DNA of 48,951 nucleotides. Source: Flavivirga jejuensis (GTDB taxonomy: Bacteria > Bacteroidota > Bacteroidia > Flavobacteriales > Flavobacteriaceae). Positions 17,634 to 26,071 of this stretch are shown here, piece after piece. The translations under genes and the position numbers were made by a program. The stretch is taken from positions 1 to 48,951 of the forward strand of contig NZ_JAUOEL010000014.1 of NCBI RefSeq assembly GCF_030540765.1, given 5' to 3'. The notes below the pieces were generated by a model. It was not told where the DNA came from. It saw only the letters and a program-made list of their open reading frames with translations, and searched no databases. Each line of letters begins with the position of its first letter. The stretch's first letter is position 1.

Positions 17634-19091
17634 ATGTCTGCAACACAAATCATGCTACTTATAGCAGCTTATTTTGGAGTACTTATTCTTATATCATACT
17701 TAACAGGTAAAGAAGATTCTAATGAAAATTTCTTTAAAGCCAAAAGACAGTCTCCTTGGTTTGTTGTAGCTTTTGGAATGATAGGTGCGTCGCTTTCTGG
17801 AGTCACGTTTATTTCTGTTCCAGGCTGGGTAGAAGCGTCTCAATTTAGTTATATGCAAGTTGTTTTTGGGTATTTAGCTGGGTATTTTGTTATAGCTTAT
17901 ATATTGCTTCCTATATATTATAAACTTAATGTTATTTCAATATATCAATATTTGGAAAACCGCTTTGGTATAGTTAGCTATAAAACTGGTGCTTTTTTCT
18001 TTTTTATATCAAGGGTTTTAGGGGCTTCTTTTCGATTATATCTGGTTGCTATTGTTTTACAAAAATTTGTTTTTGATGCTTATGGTTTTCCATTTTGGGG
18101 AACTGTAACTATTTCAATCTTATTAATATGGTTGTATACTTATAAGGGAGGTATTAAAACGATTGTTTGGACGGATACTTTGCAAACCTTGTTTATGCTT
18201 GTTGCTGTTATTATAGCTATTGTTTTAATTACTGATAAATTAGGTTGGAGTTTTTCAGATTTTTTAGCTTCTGATGAATTGGCAACATATAATAAAACTT
18301 TTTTTACTGAATCCTTTTTAGCAAAAAACCACCTTGTAAAGTCTTTTCTTGGTGGTATGTTTATTGCTATTTGCATGACAGGCTTAGATCAAGACATGAT
18401 GCAAAAAAACCTAACTTGTAAAACGCTTAAAGACGCTCAAAAAAACATGGTGTCTTTCAGTTTAGTTTTAGTTGTTGTCAATTTTATTTTCTTATTGCTC
18501 GGAGCGCTTCTATTTATTTATGCTGATAAATTTAATATTGCAACCCCTATGCTAGACGGAAAATTAAAAACGGATTTACTATTCCCAGAAATAGCATTAA
18601 ACGGTGGCTTAAGTGTTTCATTAGCCGTGGTATTTTTATTAGGATTAATCGCCGCTGCATATAGTAGTGCAGATAGCGCCCTAACATCTTTAACCACATC
18701 TTTTTGCGTAGATTTTTTAGGAATCGAAAAAATAGATAAATCCAAGCAAAAGGGATTACGAAAACGAATTCATGTTTTAATGAGCATTGTACTAATTTTT
18801 GTTATTGTAGCTTTTAAATACATTTTGGATAGTAATGTTATTGACAATCTTTTAAAAGTTGCTGGTTATACTTATGGACCACTACTTGGGTTATTTGCTT
18901 TTGGGATTTTCACCAAATTTAAAATTATAGACAAATACGTTTGGCTTGTTACATTAATATCTGTAATACTTTCCTTTTTAATTGGAAAAATTCCAGCAGA
19001 CCAAATTGGAGGCTATGTTATTGGCTACGAGCTTTTAATAATTAATGGGCTGATAACGTTTCTGGGGCTAATATTGATTCGTAGAAAGTAA
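17634..19091 (+). CDS. Sodium:solute symporter (SSS family)
   Basis: The 485-aa integral membrane protein has about 13 predicted helices. It carries the SSS signature features [15 protein letters not shown] near the N terminus, [14 protein letters not shown], and [20 protein letters not shown], whose serines help form the Na2 site. The substrate (sugar, proline, sialic acid or other) cannot be told. It starts divergently from recR with a short intergenic region. Its 3' end overlaps the convergent CoA-binding protein gene by 24 bases. Confidence 0.93.
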   Translation: MSATQIMLLIAAYFGVLILISYLTGKEDSNENFFKAKRQSPWFVVAFGMIGASLSGVTFISVPGWVEASQFSYMQVVFGYLAGYFVIAYILLPIYYKLNVISIYQYLENRFGIVSYKTGAFFFFISRVLGASFRLYLVAIVLQKFVFDAYGFPFWGTVTISILLIWLYTYKGGIKTIVWTDTLQTLFMLVAVIIAIVLITDKLGWSFSDFLASDELATYNKTFFTESFLAKNHLVKSFLGGMFIAICMTGLDQDMMQKNLTCKTLKDAQKNMVSFSLVLVVVNFIFLLLGALLFIYADKFNIATPMLDGKLKTDLLFPEIALNGGLSVSLAVVFLLGLIAAAYSSADSALTSLTTSFCVDFLGIEKIDKSKQKGLRKRIHVLMSIVLIFVIVAFKYILDSNVIDNLLKVAGYTYGPLLGLFAFGIFTKFKIIDKYVWLVTLISVILSFLIGKIPADQIGGYVIGYELLIINGLITFLGLILIRRK

Positions 19092-19430
19092 AACTAACGT
19101 ACAAGCTGCTTCAAAAGGAATATCATTTTCTTTTAATAGTTTATAAAATTCCGGATTCTCTGTTCCTGGATTAAAAATAACACGCTCTGGTTTTAACGAT
19201 ACTATATAATTGTAATAATCTTTCTGTCTCTTAGAGTTTAGATATAATGTTACTGTATGCAAATTTTTGTATGGCAATAACTCAGTAACAATCTCTATTC
19301 CAGAGACCACTCCTTTTTTCAAACCAAAAGCAACCACCTCAACCTTATTTGCAACTAATCTTTGTATGGCATAATTAGAATATCTATTCGGTTTTAAAGA
19401 GGCTCCAAGCACTAATGTTTTCTTTTTCAT
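19068..19430 (-). CDS. CoA-binding domain protein
   Basis: The 120-aa single Rossmann domain opens [19 protein letters not shown] and has [11 protein letters not shown] as the second strand and [15 protein letters not shown] near the end. It matches the CoA_binding_2 family as I know it. The ligand and role are unknown. Its last eight codons overlap antisense with the symporter gene end, so the two transcripts converge and can pair at their 3' ends. Confidence 0.85.
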   Translation of the reverse strand: MKKKTLVLGASLKPNRYSNYAIQRLVANKVEVVAFGLKKGVVSGIEIVTELLPYKNLHTVTLYLNSKRQKDYYNYIVSLKPERVIFNPGTENPEFYKLLKENDIPFEAACTLVLLSTNQY

Positions 19431-19538
19431 ATGTTAAAAAAATGTTAATACAAAAAAATAAGGTAACAGCAATTAAATAGAAACGTCTATTAATTAATTA
19501 CATCATCAATTCATCAATCAAAAATAATCAAATCAACA

Positions 19539-22013
19539 ATGTACAAACTATTATTAGTATACCTTTTATTGTTTACAATATCGGCAAATGCATCTATAAC
19601 AGATCCCAAAAAAAATGCTGACAAAACTGGCACTATATCAGGAAAAGTTTTAGACGCTAAACTAAATCAACCCTTACCTTACGTTAACATCATTATTAAA
19701 AACACCAAAGGAGAAACCTTAACTGGAGGCATCTCGTTAGACGACGGTACTTTTAAAATCGAAAAAGTTACAGAAGGCGACATTCTTGTAAGTATCCAAT
19801 ATATAGGATACAAAACATTCAACAAAAAAGTAAATATTGGCAAAGGTAATTACAGAGTTAATTTAGGTCATATTTTTCTAGAAGAATCTACCGAAGACCT
19901 GGATGAAATTACTATAATTGCCGAAGTATCAACAATACAGCAAAAAGTAGATAGAAAAATTATAAATGTTGGAAAAGATTTAGCGGCTTTAGGAACTGCA
20001 TCGGAATTAATAACAGCGGTTCCTTCTGTAAATGTAGATGCACAAACAGGAGATATTAGCTTACGCGGAAATCAAAATGTTCGCGTTATGGTAGATGGTA
20101 AATTTTCAAACATTCCTACAGCTCAATTATTACGGCAAATACCATCTACATCCATAAAACAAGTAGAATTAATTACGAACCCCTCTGCAAAATATAATCC
20201 AGAAGGGATGAGTGGTATTATAAATATAGTCCTTCATAAAAACACTATGATTGGTTTTAATGGCGGTTTTGATATTGGCATAAAAAATCAAAGAGAAGCA
20301 AAGTTTAATAGTTCTATAAACCTGAACTATAGAAATGGAAAATTTAATATTTATGGGAATTACGGAAATAACATTCAAAAAAGACAAAACAATGGACTTA
20401 TATCTCAAATAGCAAACAATTCATTTCAAACCATCAGCATATTTGATAACAATAAATCTCACCTTTATAAAGTTGGTGTCGATTTTTATTTGAATGACAA
20501 AAACACTATTTCGGTATTTACAAACCAAAATATTTTTGATGGTAAAAATATGTCCACTTCCAATTTCATATTCAATGAGAACATGTTAAATAATCAAAAT
20601 CAAATTAATGATGGTCTTAGAGAAAATAGCTCGTCACAATACAATTTTGATTATAAACTGGATTTTGATAAAAAAGGACACCATATTGAACTAGAAATCG
20701 ATTATAATATTTTTGATAACACCATAGAAACTGATAATATATTAAGTGGTCTAAACATCAGACCAAGTTATCTTGAACTTACAAATACAGATAGAAATAA
20801 CACAACTATAAATCTTGATTATATAAACCCTATATCAGATAAGGCTAAATTAGAACTTGGGTTACAAGCAAGATTGTTTGATAATGAAATTATTTACGAA
20901 TCTGATGGTAGCGTAAGAAACCAAAGTGGTGATTATATTTCAACAATTACTGATTTTGATTACAAAAGAAATATTTTTTCGGCATACGCCAATTTCTCTA
21001 AAAAGTTTGAAAAATGGACATATCAATTAGGCTTAAGAGGTGAAAGTGTTCATGTAGATGCCATTGCCAACGAAACAGATTTAACCAATAATTTAGATAC
21101 AACCATTCCATTTAATAATGATTATTTTCAAGTCTATCCTTCTGTTTTCTTTACATACAGTCCGTCTGAAAAAAACTCGTATCAATTAAGTTATAGCAGA
21201 AGAGTTGACAGACCTGGAATTAGACAAGTAAACCCTATTCCACAATGGAACACACCGCTTATATCTGATTTTGGAAATCACGAACTAGAACCACAGTTTA
21301 CAAACTCAATAGAAGTAAATTACACAAGAAATCTTGAAAAAGGGAATATTACTGGTGGTGTATTTTATAGAATTATTGAAGATGAAATTAACAGAGCTGT
21401 TTATGTAGACAGATCTGACTTAGCATCGAATAGAATCATCTTAACCCATGATAATTTCGAAAACACTTCGGCTTACGGATTTGAATTATCAAGTAATTAC
21501 AAACCAACAAAATGGTGGAGTTTAAATACAAGCTTCGATTTATATTCACAAACTCAAAAAGGTATTGCCGAGCGCATAGACCCTACGCTTATTAACCCAA
21601 CAGAAAATGATATTATTTCTGAAAACGTTGAAGTAGATAATGTTATTTGGAACTTTAGAATATTCAATAATTTTAAAGCTAGCAAGAAATTAACTTTTAC
21701 AGCTTTTGCTATGTACCGCGGACAAGAGTCTGGGCTTAACTTTGAAGTAGACCCTATGTATTTTGTAAACCTAGGTGCTAGGTATTCGTTTTTGGAGAAC
21801 AACAAAGCCACATTTAGTTTGAGTTTTAATGACGTCTTTGATACTCAAAAAATCAATGTTGTTAGCGAAAGACCTTTTTTACAAACAGCTGAGTTTTCTC
21901 CAGAGTTTAGAACCGTTTCTGCAAATCTTTCATACAGATTTGGCGATGGAAAATATCGTGCTAAATCACGTAAACATAGAGATAATAATGAGAAATCTGG
22001 TGGTGGTTTTTAA
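19539..22013 (+). CDS. TonB-dependent receptor, outer membrane beta-barrel family
   Basis: The 824-aa product has a signal peptide (about 1-18) and a carboxypeptidase-regulatory-like domain (about 30-110, GTISGKVLDAKLNQPLPYVNI). A plug domain (about 125-225) includes LRGNQNVRVMVDGK and IKQVELITNPSAKYNPEGMSG. A long barrel of the OMP_b-brl_3 type reaches the C terminus, ending in a basic/glycine tail KSGGGF. It probably imports a metal complex, peptide or oligosaccharide. No SusD partner lies nearby, which argues against a glycan utilisation locus. Confidence 0.92.
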   Translation: MYKLLLVYLLLFTISANASITDPKKNADKTGTISGKVLDAKLNQPLPYVNIIIKNTKGETLTGGISLDDGTFKIEKVTEGDILVSIQYIGYKTFNKKVNIGKGNYRVNLGHIFLEESTEDLDEITIIAEVSTIQQKVDRKIINVGKDLAALGTASELITAVPSVNVDAQTGDISLRGNQNVRVMVDGKFSNIPTAQLLRQIPSTSIKQVELITNPSAKYNPEGMSGIINIVLHKNTMIGFNGGFDIGIKNQREAKFNSSINLNYRNGKFNIYGNYGNNIQKRQNNGLISQIANNSFQTISIFDNNKSHLYKVGVDFYLNDKNTISVFTNQNIFDGKNMSTSNFIFNENMLNNQNQINDGLRENSSSQYNFDYKLDFDKKGHHIELEIDYNIFDNTIETDNILSGLNIRPSYLELTNTDRNNTTINLDYINPISDKAKLELGLQARLFDNEIIYESDGSVRNQSGDYISTITDFDYKRNIFSAYANFSKKFEKWTYQLGLRGESVHVDAIANETDLTNNLDTTIPFNNDYFQVYPSVFFTYSPSEKNSYQLSYSRRVDRPGIRQVNPIPQWNTPLISDFGNHELEPQFTNSIEVNYTRNLEKGNITGGVFYRIIEDEINRAVYVDRSDLASNRIILTHDNFENTSAYGFELSSNYKPTKWWSLNTSFDLYSQTQKGIAERIDPTLINPTENDIISENVEVDNVIWNFRIFNNFKASKKLTFTAFAMYRGQESGLNFEVDPMYFVNLGARYSFLENNKATFSLSFNDVFDTQKINVVSERPFLQTAEFSPEFRTVSANLSYRFGDGKYRAKSRKHRDNNEKSGGGF

Positions 22014-22070
22014 AAAATTAATAACCTGTATAATAGTTGATGGTTAGTGTTATTTTAGGTTATTAAATAA

Positions 22071-22109
22071 GAAAATCCAAAGCAATAAGCTTTGGATTTT
22101 CGTTTTTTC
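22071..22109 (+). terminator. Terminator of the TonB-dependent receptor gene
   Basis: Perfect arms GAAAATCCAAAG and CTTTGGATTTTC with a short loop, then a T run. Confidence 0.85.
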
Positions 22110-22327
22110 ACCAAATAAGTAGTATTAAACTCTAGACCTTATTAAAATAGGATTAGTTTAACTTACTTCTAAAAATTGAGTTTCACTAAAAAAAATATAT
22201 CGGTTCACAATAAATACAATACCCTTGCGTTTAACGTAATATACAATCTAGCCAACACGAAAAATAATTATTTTAGAGTTAGTCGTCTACAATACACAAA
22301 AATTCGTAACAAAAGACTTGTATAATT

Positions 22328-22362
22328 AAAAACTCGTGATTTTATATTTCGAGTTTTTTTTT
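22328..22362 (+). terminator. Orphan terminator-like hairpin
   Basis: Arms AAAAACTCG and CGAGTTTTT with a 13-base loop and a long T run. No gene lies directly upstream on the plus strand. Confidence 0.55.
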
Positions 22363-22479
22363 ATATTATATGTTAAAAAAAGTTAAATATTAAAGGCTCA
22401 TGCAATTTTATAAAGTTTTACACGTCTTATATATTAACAATCTTCACATTAGTGTTAGTTGAGGTTGATTAATAGCTAG

Positions 22480-22513
22480 AAAAACCCGAAACTAATTTAG
22501 TTTCGGGTTTTTT
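22480..22513. terminator. Terminator between the receptor gene and fabH (bidirectional)
   Basis: Perfect arms AAAAACCCGAAACT and AGTTTCGGGTTTTT around a 5-base loop, with T runs on both strands. It serves the minus-strand fabH gene and may catch plus-strand transcripts. Confidence 0.85.
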
Positions 22514-22557
22514 ATGTTTAAACTATGAAATATTGAATGCGTTTTAAGATAACCTCA

Positions 22558-23562
22558 TCACCATTTAATAATAGCACTAGCCCAAGTAAATCCGCTACCA
22601 AAAGCCGCTAGCACAACATGATCTCCTTCTTTTATTTTATCTTCTTCCCAAGCTTCTGTTAAAGCAATAATAACAGATGCAGCTGTAGTATTACCATACT
22701 TCATTATATTATTAAACACTTGATCGTCCCTTAAAGCAAACTTTTTCTGAATAAATTGAGCTATTCGTAAATTGGCCTGATGCGGAATCAACAAATCTAT
22801 AGCTTCTTTTTGCAAACCATTCTTAATTAAACCTTCCATAATCACTTCACTAAAACGCACAACAGCATGTTTAAAAACAAACGTACCATCCATATAGGGA
22901 AAATAAGATGTATCTTCTTCTTCAGATGCTAAAATTTCGGGTACCCAATGTGCTATACTAGGAGAAGCTACCATTAATTTATCAGCATATTTTCCTTCGC
23001 TATGCAAGTGTGTAGACAAGATACCTTTCGTATTATCTTCTTCGCGAGACAATACACAAGCCCCTGCTCCATCTCCAAAAATAACCGACACCCCTCTACC
23101 TCTGGTTGTTTTATCTAATCCATTACTATGGTATTCTGAACCTATAACAAGAATATTTTTATACATGCCCGTTTTAATAAACTGATCGGCAACAGATATG
23201 GCATATATAAATCCAGAACATTGATTTCTCACATCTAAAGCGCCAATAGTAGGCATCTCTAACAGATCTTGAATTTGTACACCACAGCCAGGAAAATAGT
23301 AATCTGGACTTAAGGTAGCAAATACAATAAAATCAATAGCATCCTTTGTTAGTCCTGAGCGCTCAATAGCAATTCTAGCAGCCTTGGCTCCCATAATTGC
23401 AGATGTATCATTAGTACCTGCTTTAATCCATCTACGCTCCTTTATACCTGTGCGTTCTTGAATCCATTCATCGTTAGTGTCCATTAATTTAGACAAGTCA
23501 TCATTCGTCACAACGTTATTCGGAAGATACTTTCCTAAACCTATTATTTTCGAATTATACAT
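22558..23562 (-). CDS. fabH: 3-oxoacyl-ACP synthase III (KASIII)
   Basis: The 334-aa thiolase-fold enzyme starts fatty acid synthesis by condensing acyl-CoA with malonyl-ACP. The Cys-His-Asn triad is visible at C115 (DVRNQCSGF), H261 (IPHQANLRI) and N291 (YGNTTAAS). I chose the ATG at 23562, which gives MYNSKIIGLGKYLPNN, the typical family start. It has an AAAGAGA-like ribosome binding site upstream. An ATG 33 bases further up would add a tail without homology. Neighbouring fatty acid genes are absent. It may be a paralogue with a different primer or a role in secondary acyl chains. Confidence 0.9.
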   Translation of the reverse strand: MYNSKIIGLGKYLPNNVVTNDDLSKLMDTNDEWIQERTGIKERRWIKAGTNDTSAIMGAKAARIAIERSGLTKDAIDFIVFATLSPDYYFPGCGVQIQDLLEMPTIGALDVRNQCSGFIYAISVADQFIKTGMYKNILVIGSEYHSNGLDKTTRGRGVSVIFGDGAGACVLSREEDNTKGILSTHLHSEGKYADKLMVASPSIAHWVPEILASEEEDTSYFPYMDGTFVFKHAVVRFSEVIMEGLIKNGLQKEAIDLLIPHQANLRIAQFIQKKFALRDDQVFNNIMKYGNTTAASVIIALTEAWEEDKIKEGDHVVLAAFGSGFTWASAIIKW

Positions 23563-23817
23563 AAAATCATTCTCTTTAAGCAATACAAAGTACAATAAGT
23601 GCTCTTAAATTCCAATTATAAAAAAACCAAATCATAAAAGTGAATCCAACAAACACTTGAATTTTGGAGTTTAGAGCTTAATTTTTTTCAACAAAAAAAT
23701 TGTGTCAGTTTGTCACTTTTTAACTCTTGGTACTTTTTTTGTCTTAACTCCTAAAGTAAAACAAATTAAAATTAATCAGATTTCTGCTTAGCGGGAATAA
23801 CAAATAAACTATTTATT

Positions 23818-25731
23818 ATGACAAAAGGAAATATTAATGTTTCGGTAGAGAATATCTTTCCTCTCATTAAAAAATTCTTATACAGTGATCACGAAATCTT
23901 TTTACGTGAGTTAATTAGTAATGCTACTGATGCTACTTTAAAACTAAAGCACTTAACTAATGTTGGTGATGCCAAAGTCGAATATGGTAATCCGCAAATT
24001 GAAATTAAGATTGACAAAGACGGTAAAAAACTTCATATTATAGATCAAGGTTTAGGTATGACTGCTGATGAAGTTGAAAAATACATCAACCAAGTAGCCT
24101 TTTCTGGAGCTGAAGAGTTTTTAGATAAATATAAAGACTCTGCTAAAGATTCTGGAATCATAGGACATTTTGGTCTTGGTTTTTATTCTGCTTTTATGGT
24201 GGCTGAAAAAGTTGAAATCATCACAAAATCTCATACAGATGCCCCTGCTGCACATTGGACTTGCGACGGAAGTCCTGAATTCACATTAGAAGGTTCGGAT
24301 AAAACAGATAGAGGTACAGAAATCATTCTTCATATTGCCGAAGATTCTACAGAGTTTTTAGAAGATGGACGTATTACTAGCTTACTAGAAAAGTATAACA
24401 AGTTTATGCCTATTCCAATTAAATTTGGAACTAAAGAAGTTAACGATCCAGACTTTACTCCTAAAACGACAAAAGATGAAGACGGTAAAGAAACTACCGA
24501 GCCTCATAAACAAATTACTGTAGATAATATCATCAACAACCCGAATCCTGCGTGGACTAAACAGCCTGCAGAATTAGAAGATCAAAATTATAAAGACTTT
24601 TATCGCGAATTGTACCCTATGCAATTTGAAGAGCCTTTATTCAACATTCACTTAAATGTAGATTATCCGTTCAATCTAACTGGGATTTTATATTTCCCAA
24701 AAATGGGACAGGATTTAAACATTCAAAAAGATAAAATTCAACTATATCAAAATCAAGTTTTTGTAACCGATAATGTTGAAGGTATTGTTCCAGAGTTTTT
24801 AACCATGCTTCGTGGTGTTATTGATTCTCCAGACATTCCATTAAATGTATCTCGTAGTTATTTACAAGCAGATGGTGCTGTAAAAAAGATTTCATCTTAC
24901 ATTACCAGAAAAGTAGCCGATAAATTAAAATCGTTATTTAATAATAGCCGCGAAGATTTTGAAGCTAAATGGAACGATATTAAAATCGTGATTGAATACG
25001 GTATGCTTTCCGAAGAAAAATTCTTTGAAAAAGCAGATGCTTTTGCCTTATATCCAACTGTTGATGGTTCGTTTTATACATACGAAGAGTTATTCAACAA
25101 AATTAAAGCAAACCAAACCGATAAGGATGATAAGTTAGTAATCCTTTACGCTTCAGATAAAGATGCACAACACAGCTACATCGAGTCTGCAAAAGCTAAA
25201 GGTTACGAAGTATTATTGTTAGACTCTCCTATTATATCACACTTAATACAAAAACTAGAATCTACTAAAGAAAATATAACGTTTGCACGTGTTGATGGCG
25301 ATCATATTGATAATTTAATCAAGAAGGACGAAACAACAATTTCTAAATTAGACGAAGACCAGAAAAAGGTTTTAGATGAATTATTAAAAGAAGTTATTCC
25401 TTCTGAAAAATTCATGGTACAACTAGAAGCTATGGATAGCGATGCATCACCGTTTATTATTACGCAACCAGAATTTATGCGACGTATGAAAGAAATGCAA
25501 GCTACTGGCGGCGGCGGTGGTATGTTTGGTATGGGTAACATGCCAGAAATGTACAACTTGGTGGTTAATACAAATTCTGCTTTAGTAAGTGAGATTTTAG
25601 AAACCAAAACCAAAAAGAAACAAGAGCGTTTAATTAACCAAAGTTTAGATTTGGCACGTTTATCTCAAGGCCTCTTAAAAGGTGAAGAATTAACAAACTT
25701 TATTAAGCGTAGTTACGAGATGATTAAATAG
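23818..25731 (+). CDS. htpG: Molecular chaperone HtpG (Hsp90)
   Basis: The 637-aa Hsp90 has an N-terminal GHKL ATPase domain with ELISNATDA, DQGLGM and GHFGLGFYSAFMV. The middle domain contains the catalytic arginine region LNVSRSYLQ, and a C-terminal dimerisation domain follows. A glycine/methionine run (about 561-572, GGGGGMFGMG) interrupts the C-terminal domain, a feature of Bacteroidota HtpG to my knowledge. It has no operon partner. A perfect 8-base-arm hairpin lies just after the stop (25738-25757). Confidence 0.96.
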   Translation: MTKGNINVSVENIFPLIKKFLYSDHEIFLRELISNATDATLKLKHLTNVGDAKVEYGNPQIEIKIDKDGKKLHIIDQGLGMTADEVEKYINQVAFSGAEEFLDKYKDSAKDSGIIGHFGLGFYSAFMVAEKVEIITKSHTDAPAAHWTCDGSPEFTLEGSDKTDRGTEIILHIAEDSTEFLEDGRITSLLEKYNKFMPIPIKFGTKEVNDPDFTPKTTKDEDGKETTEPHKQITVDNIINNPNPAWTKQPAELEDQNYKDFYRELYPMQFEEPLFNIHLNVDYPFNLTGILYFPKMGQDLNIQKDKIQLYQNQVFVTDNVEGIVPEFLTMLRGVIDSPDIPLNVSRSYLQADGAVKKISSYITRKVADKLKSLFNNSREDFEAKWNDIKIVIEYGMLSEEKFFEKADAFALYPTVDGSFYTYEELFNKIKANQTDKDDKLVILYASDKDAQHSYIESAKAKGYEVLLLDSPIISHLIQKLESTKENITFARVDGDHIDNLIKKDETTISKLDEDQKKVLDELLKEVIPSEKFMVQLEAMDSDASPFIITQPEFMRRMKEMQATGGGGGMFGMGNMPEMYNLVVNTNSALVSEILETKTKKKQERLINQSLDLARLSQGLLKGEELTNFIKRSYEMIK

Positions 25732-25737
25732 TTCATT

Positions 25738-25757
25738 ATTCCCTCCTTCGAGGGAAT
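25738..25757 (+). terminator. Hairpin directly after htpG
   Basis: ATTCCCTC-CTTC-GAGGGAAT, a perfect stem with a stable tetraloop. It lacks a T run, so it may protect the mRNA 3' end rather than terminate transcription. Confidence 0.5.
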
Positions 25758-25792
25758 CTCATGAAACTATCTTAAATGTTAATATGGATATT

Positions 25793-25825
25793 AAAACCAC
25801 TTTGTGAAAGCAAGGTGGTTTTTTT
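25793..25825 (+). terminator. htpG terminator
   Basis: Arms AACCACTTTG and CAAGGTGGTT followed by seven T residues, about 60 bases after the htpG stop. Confidence 0.85.
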
Positions 25826-25886
25826 GTGAGAAAAACAATCTACACCTACCTAATAACTGGTATATTACAATTTGTGCTGTACCAAT

Positions 25887-26018
25887 TTATATTAAGTCAT
25901 TTTTAGCAATTAATCCTTCGTAGACAATTTTCACTCCTTTTCTGGTAAGTCTCTCACCTACATTATTGTATACTTTTGTAATACTCGCTTTTCTGTTTTT
26001 ATTGAATGAAAAATTCAA
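25887..26018 (-). pseudogene. Possible small gene or C-terminal gene remnant (43 aa)
   Basis: A minus-strand frame reads like real protein: NRKASITKVYNNVGERL followed by TRKGVKIVYEGLIAKNDLI and a stop. It has a strong mix of charged and hydrophobic residues. No ATG precedes it; TTG at 26018 is the only start before an upstream in-frame stop. It lies antisense to the leader of the protease gene. I do not recognise it. It may be the tail of a decayed gene. Confidence 0.25.
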
Positions 26019-26071
26019 AAAACCGACAGCGATATATCAGTATTATATTTTATAACCCAAAAAATACCCTC

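Larger units (their letters stand above)
22014..22557. other. 544-base intergenic region with three terminator-like hairpins
   Basis: The hairpins are at 22071-22109, 22328-22362 and 22480-22513. No credible ORF lies between them; the longest I see is a 20-codon frame at 22399. Only the first and last hairpin are needed for the flanking convergent genes, so the middle one may end a short untranslated RNA. Confidence 0.5.

Noticed and set aside
23563-23595. Upstream in-frame ATG for fabH
   Set aside because: The added 11 residues have no family counterpart, and the internal ATG has the better ribosome binding site and the typical N terminus.
26006-26071. Upstream in-frame ATG for the S8 peptidase
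   Set aside because: It would place 22 charged residues before a clear signal peptide.
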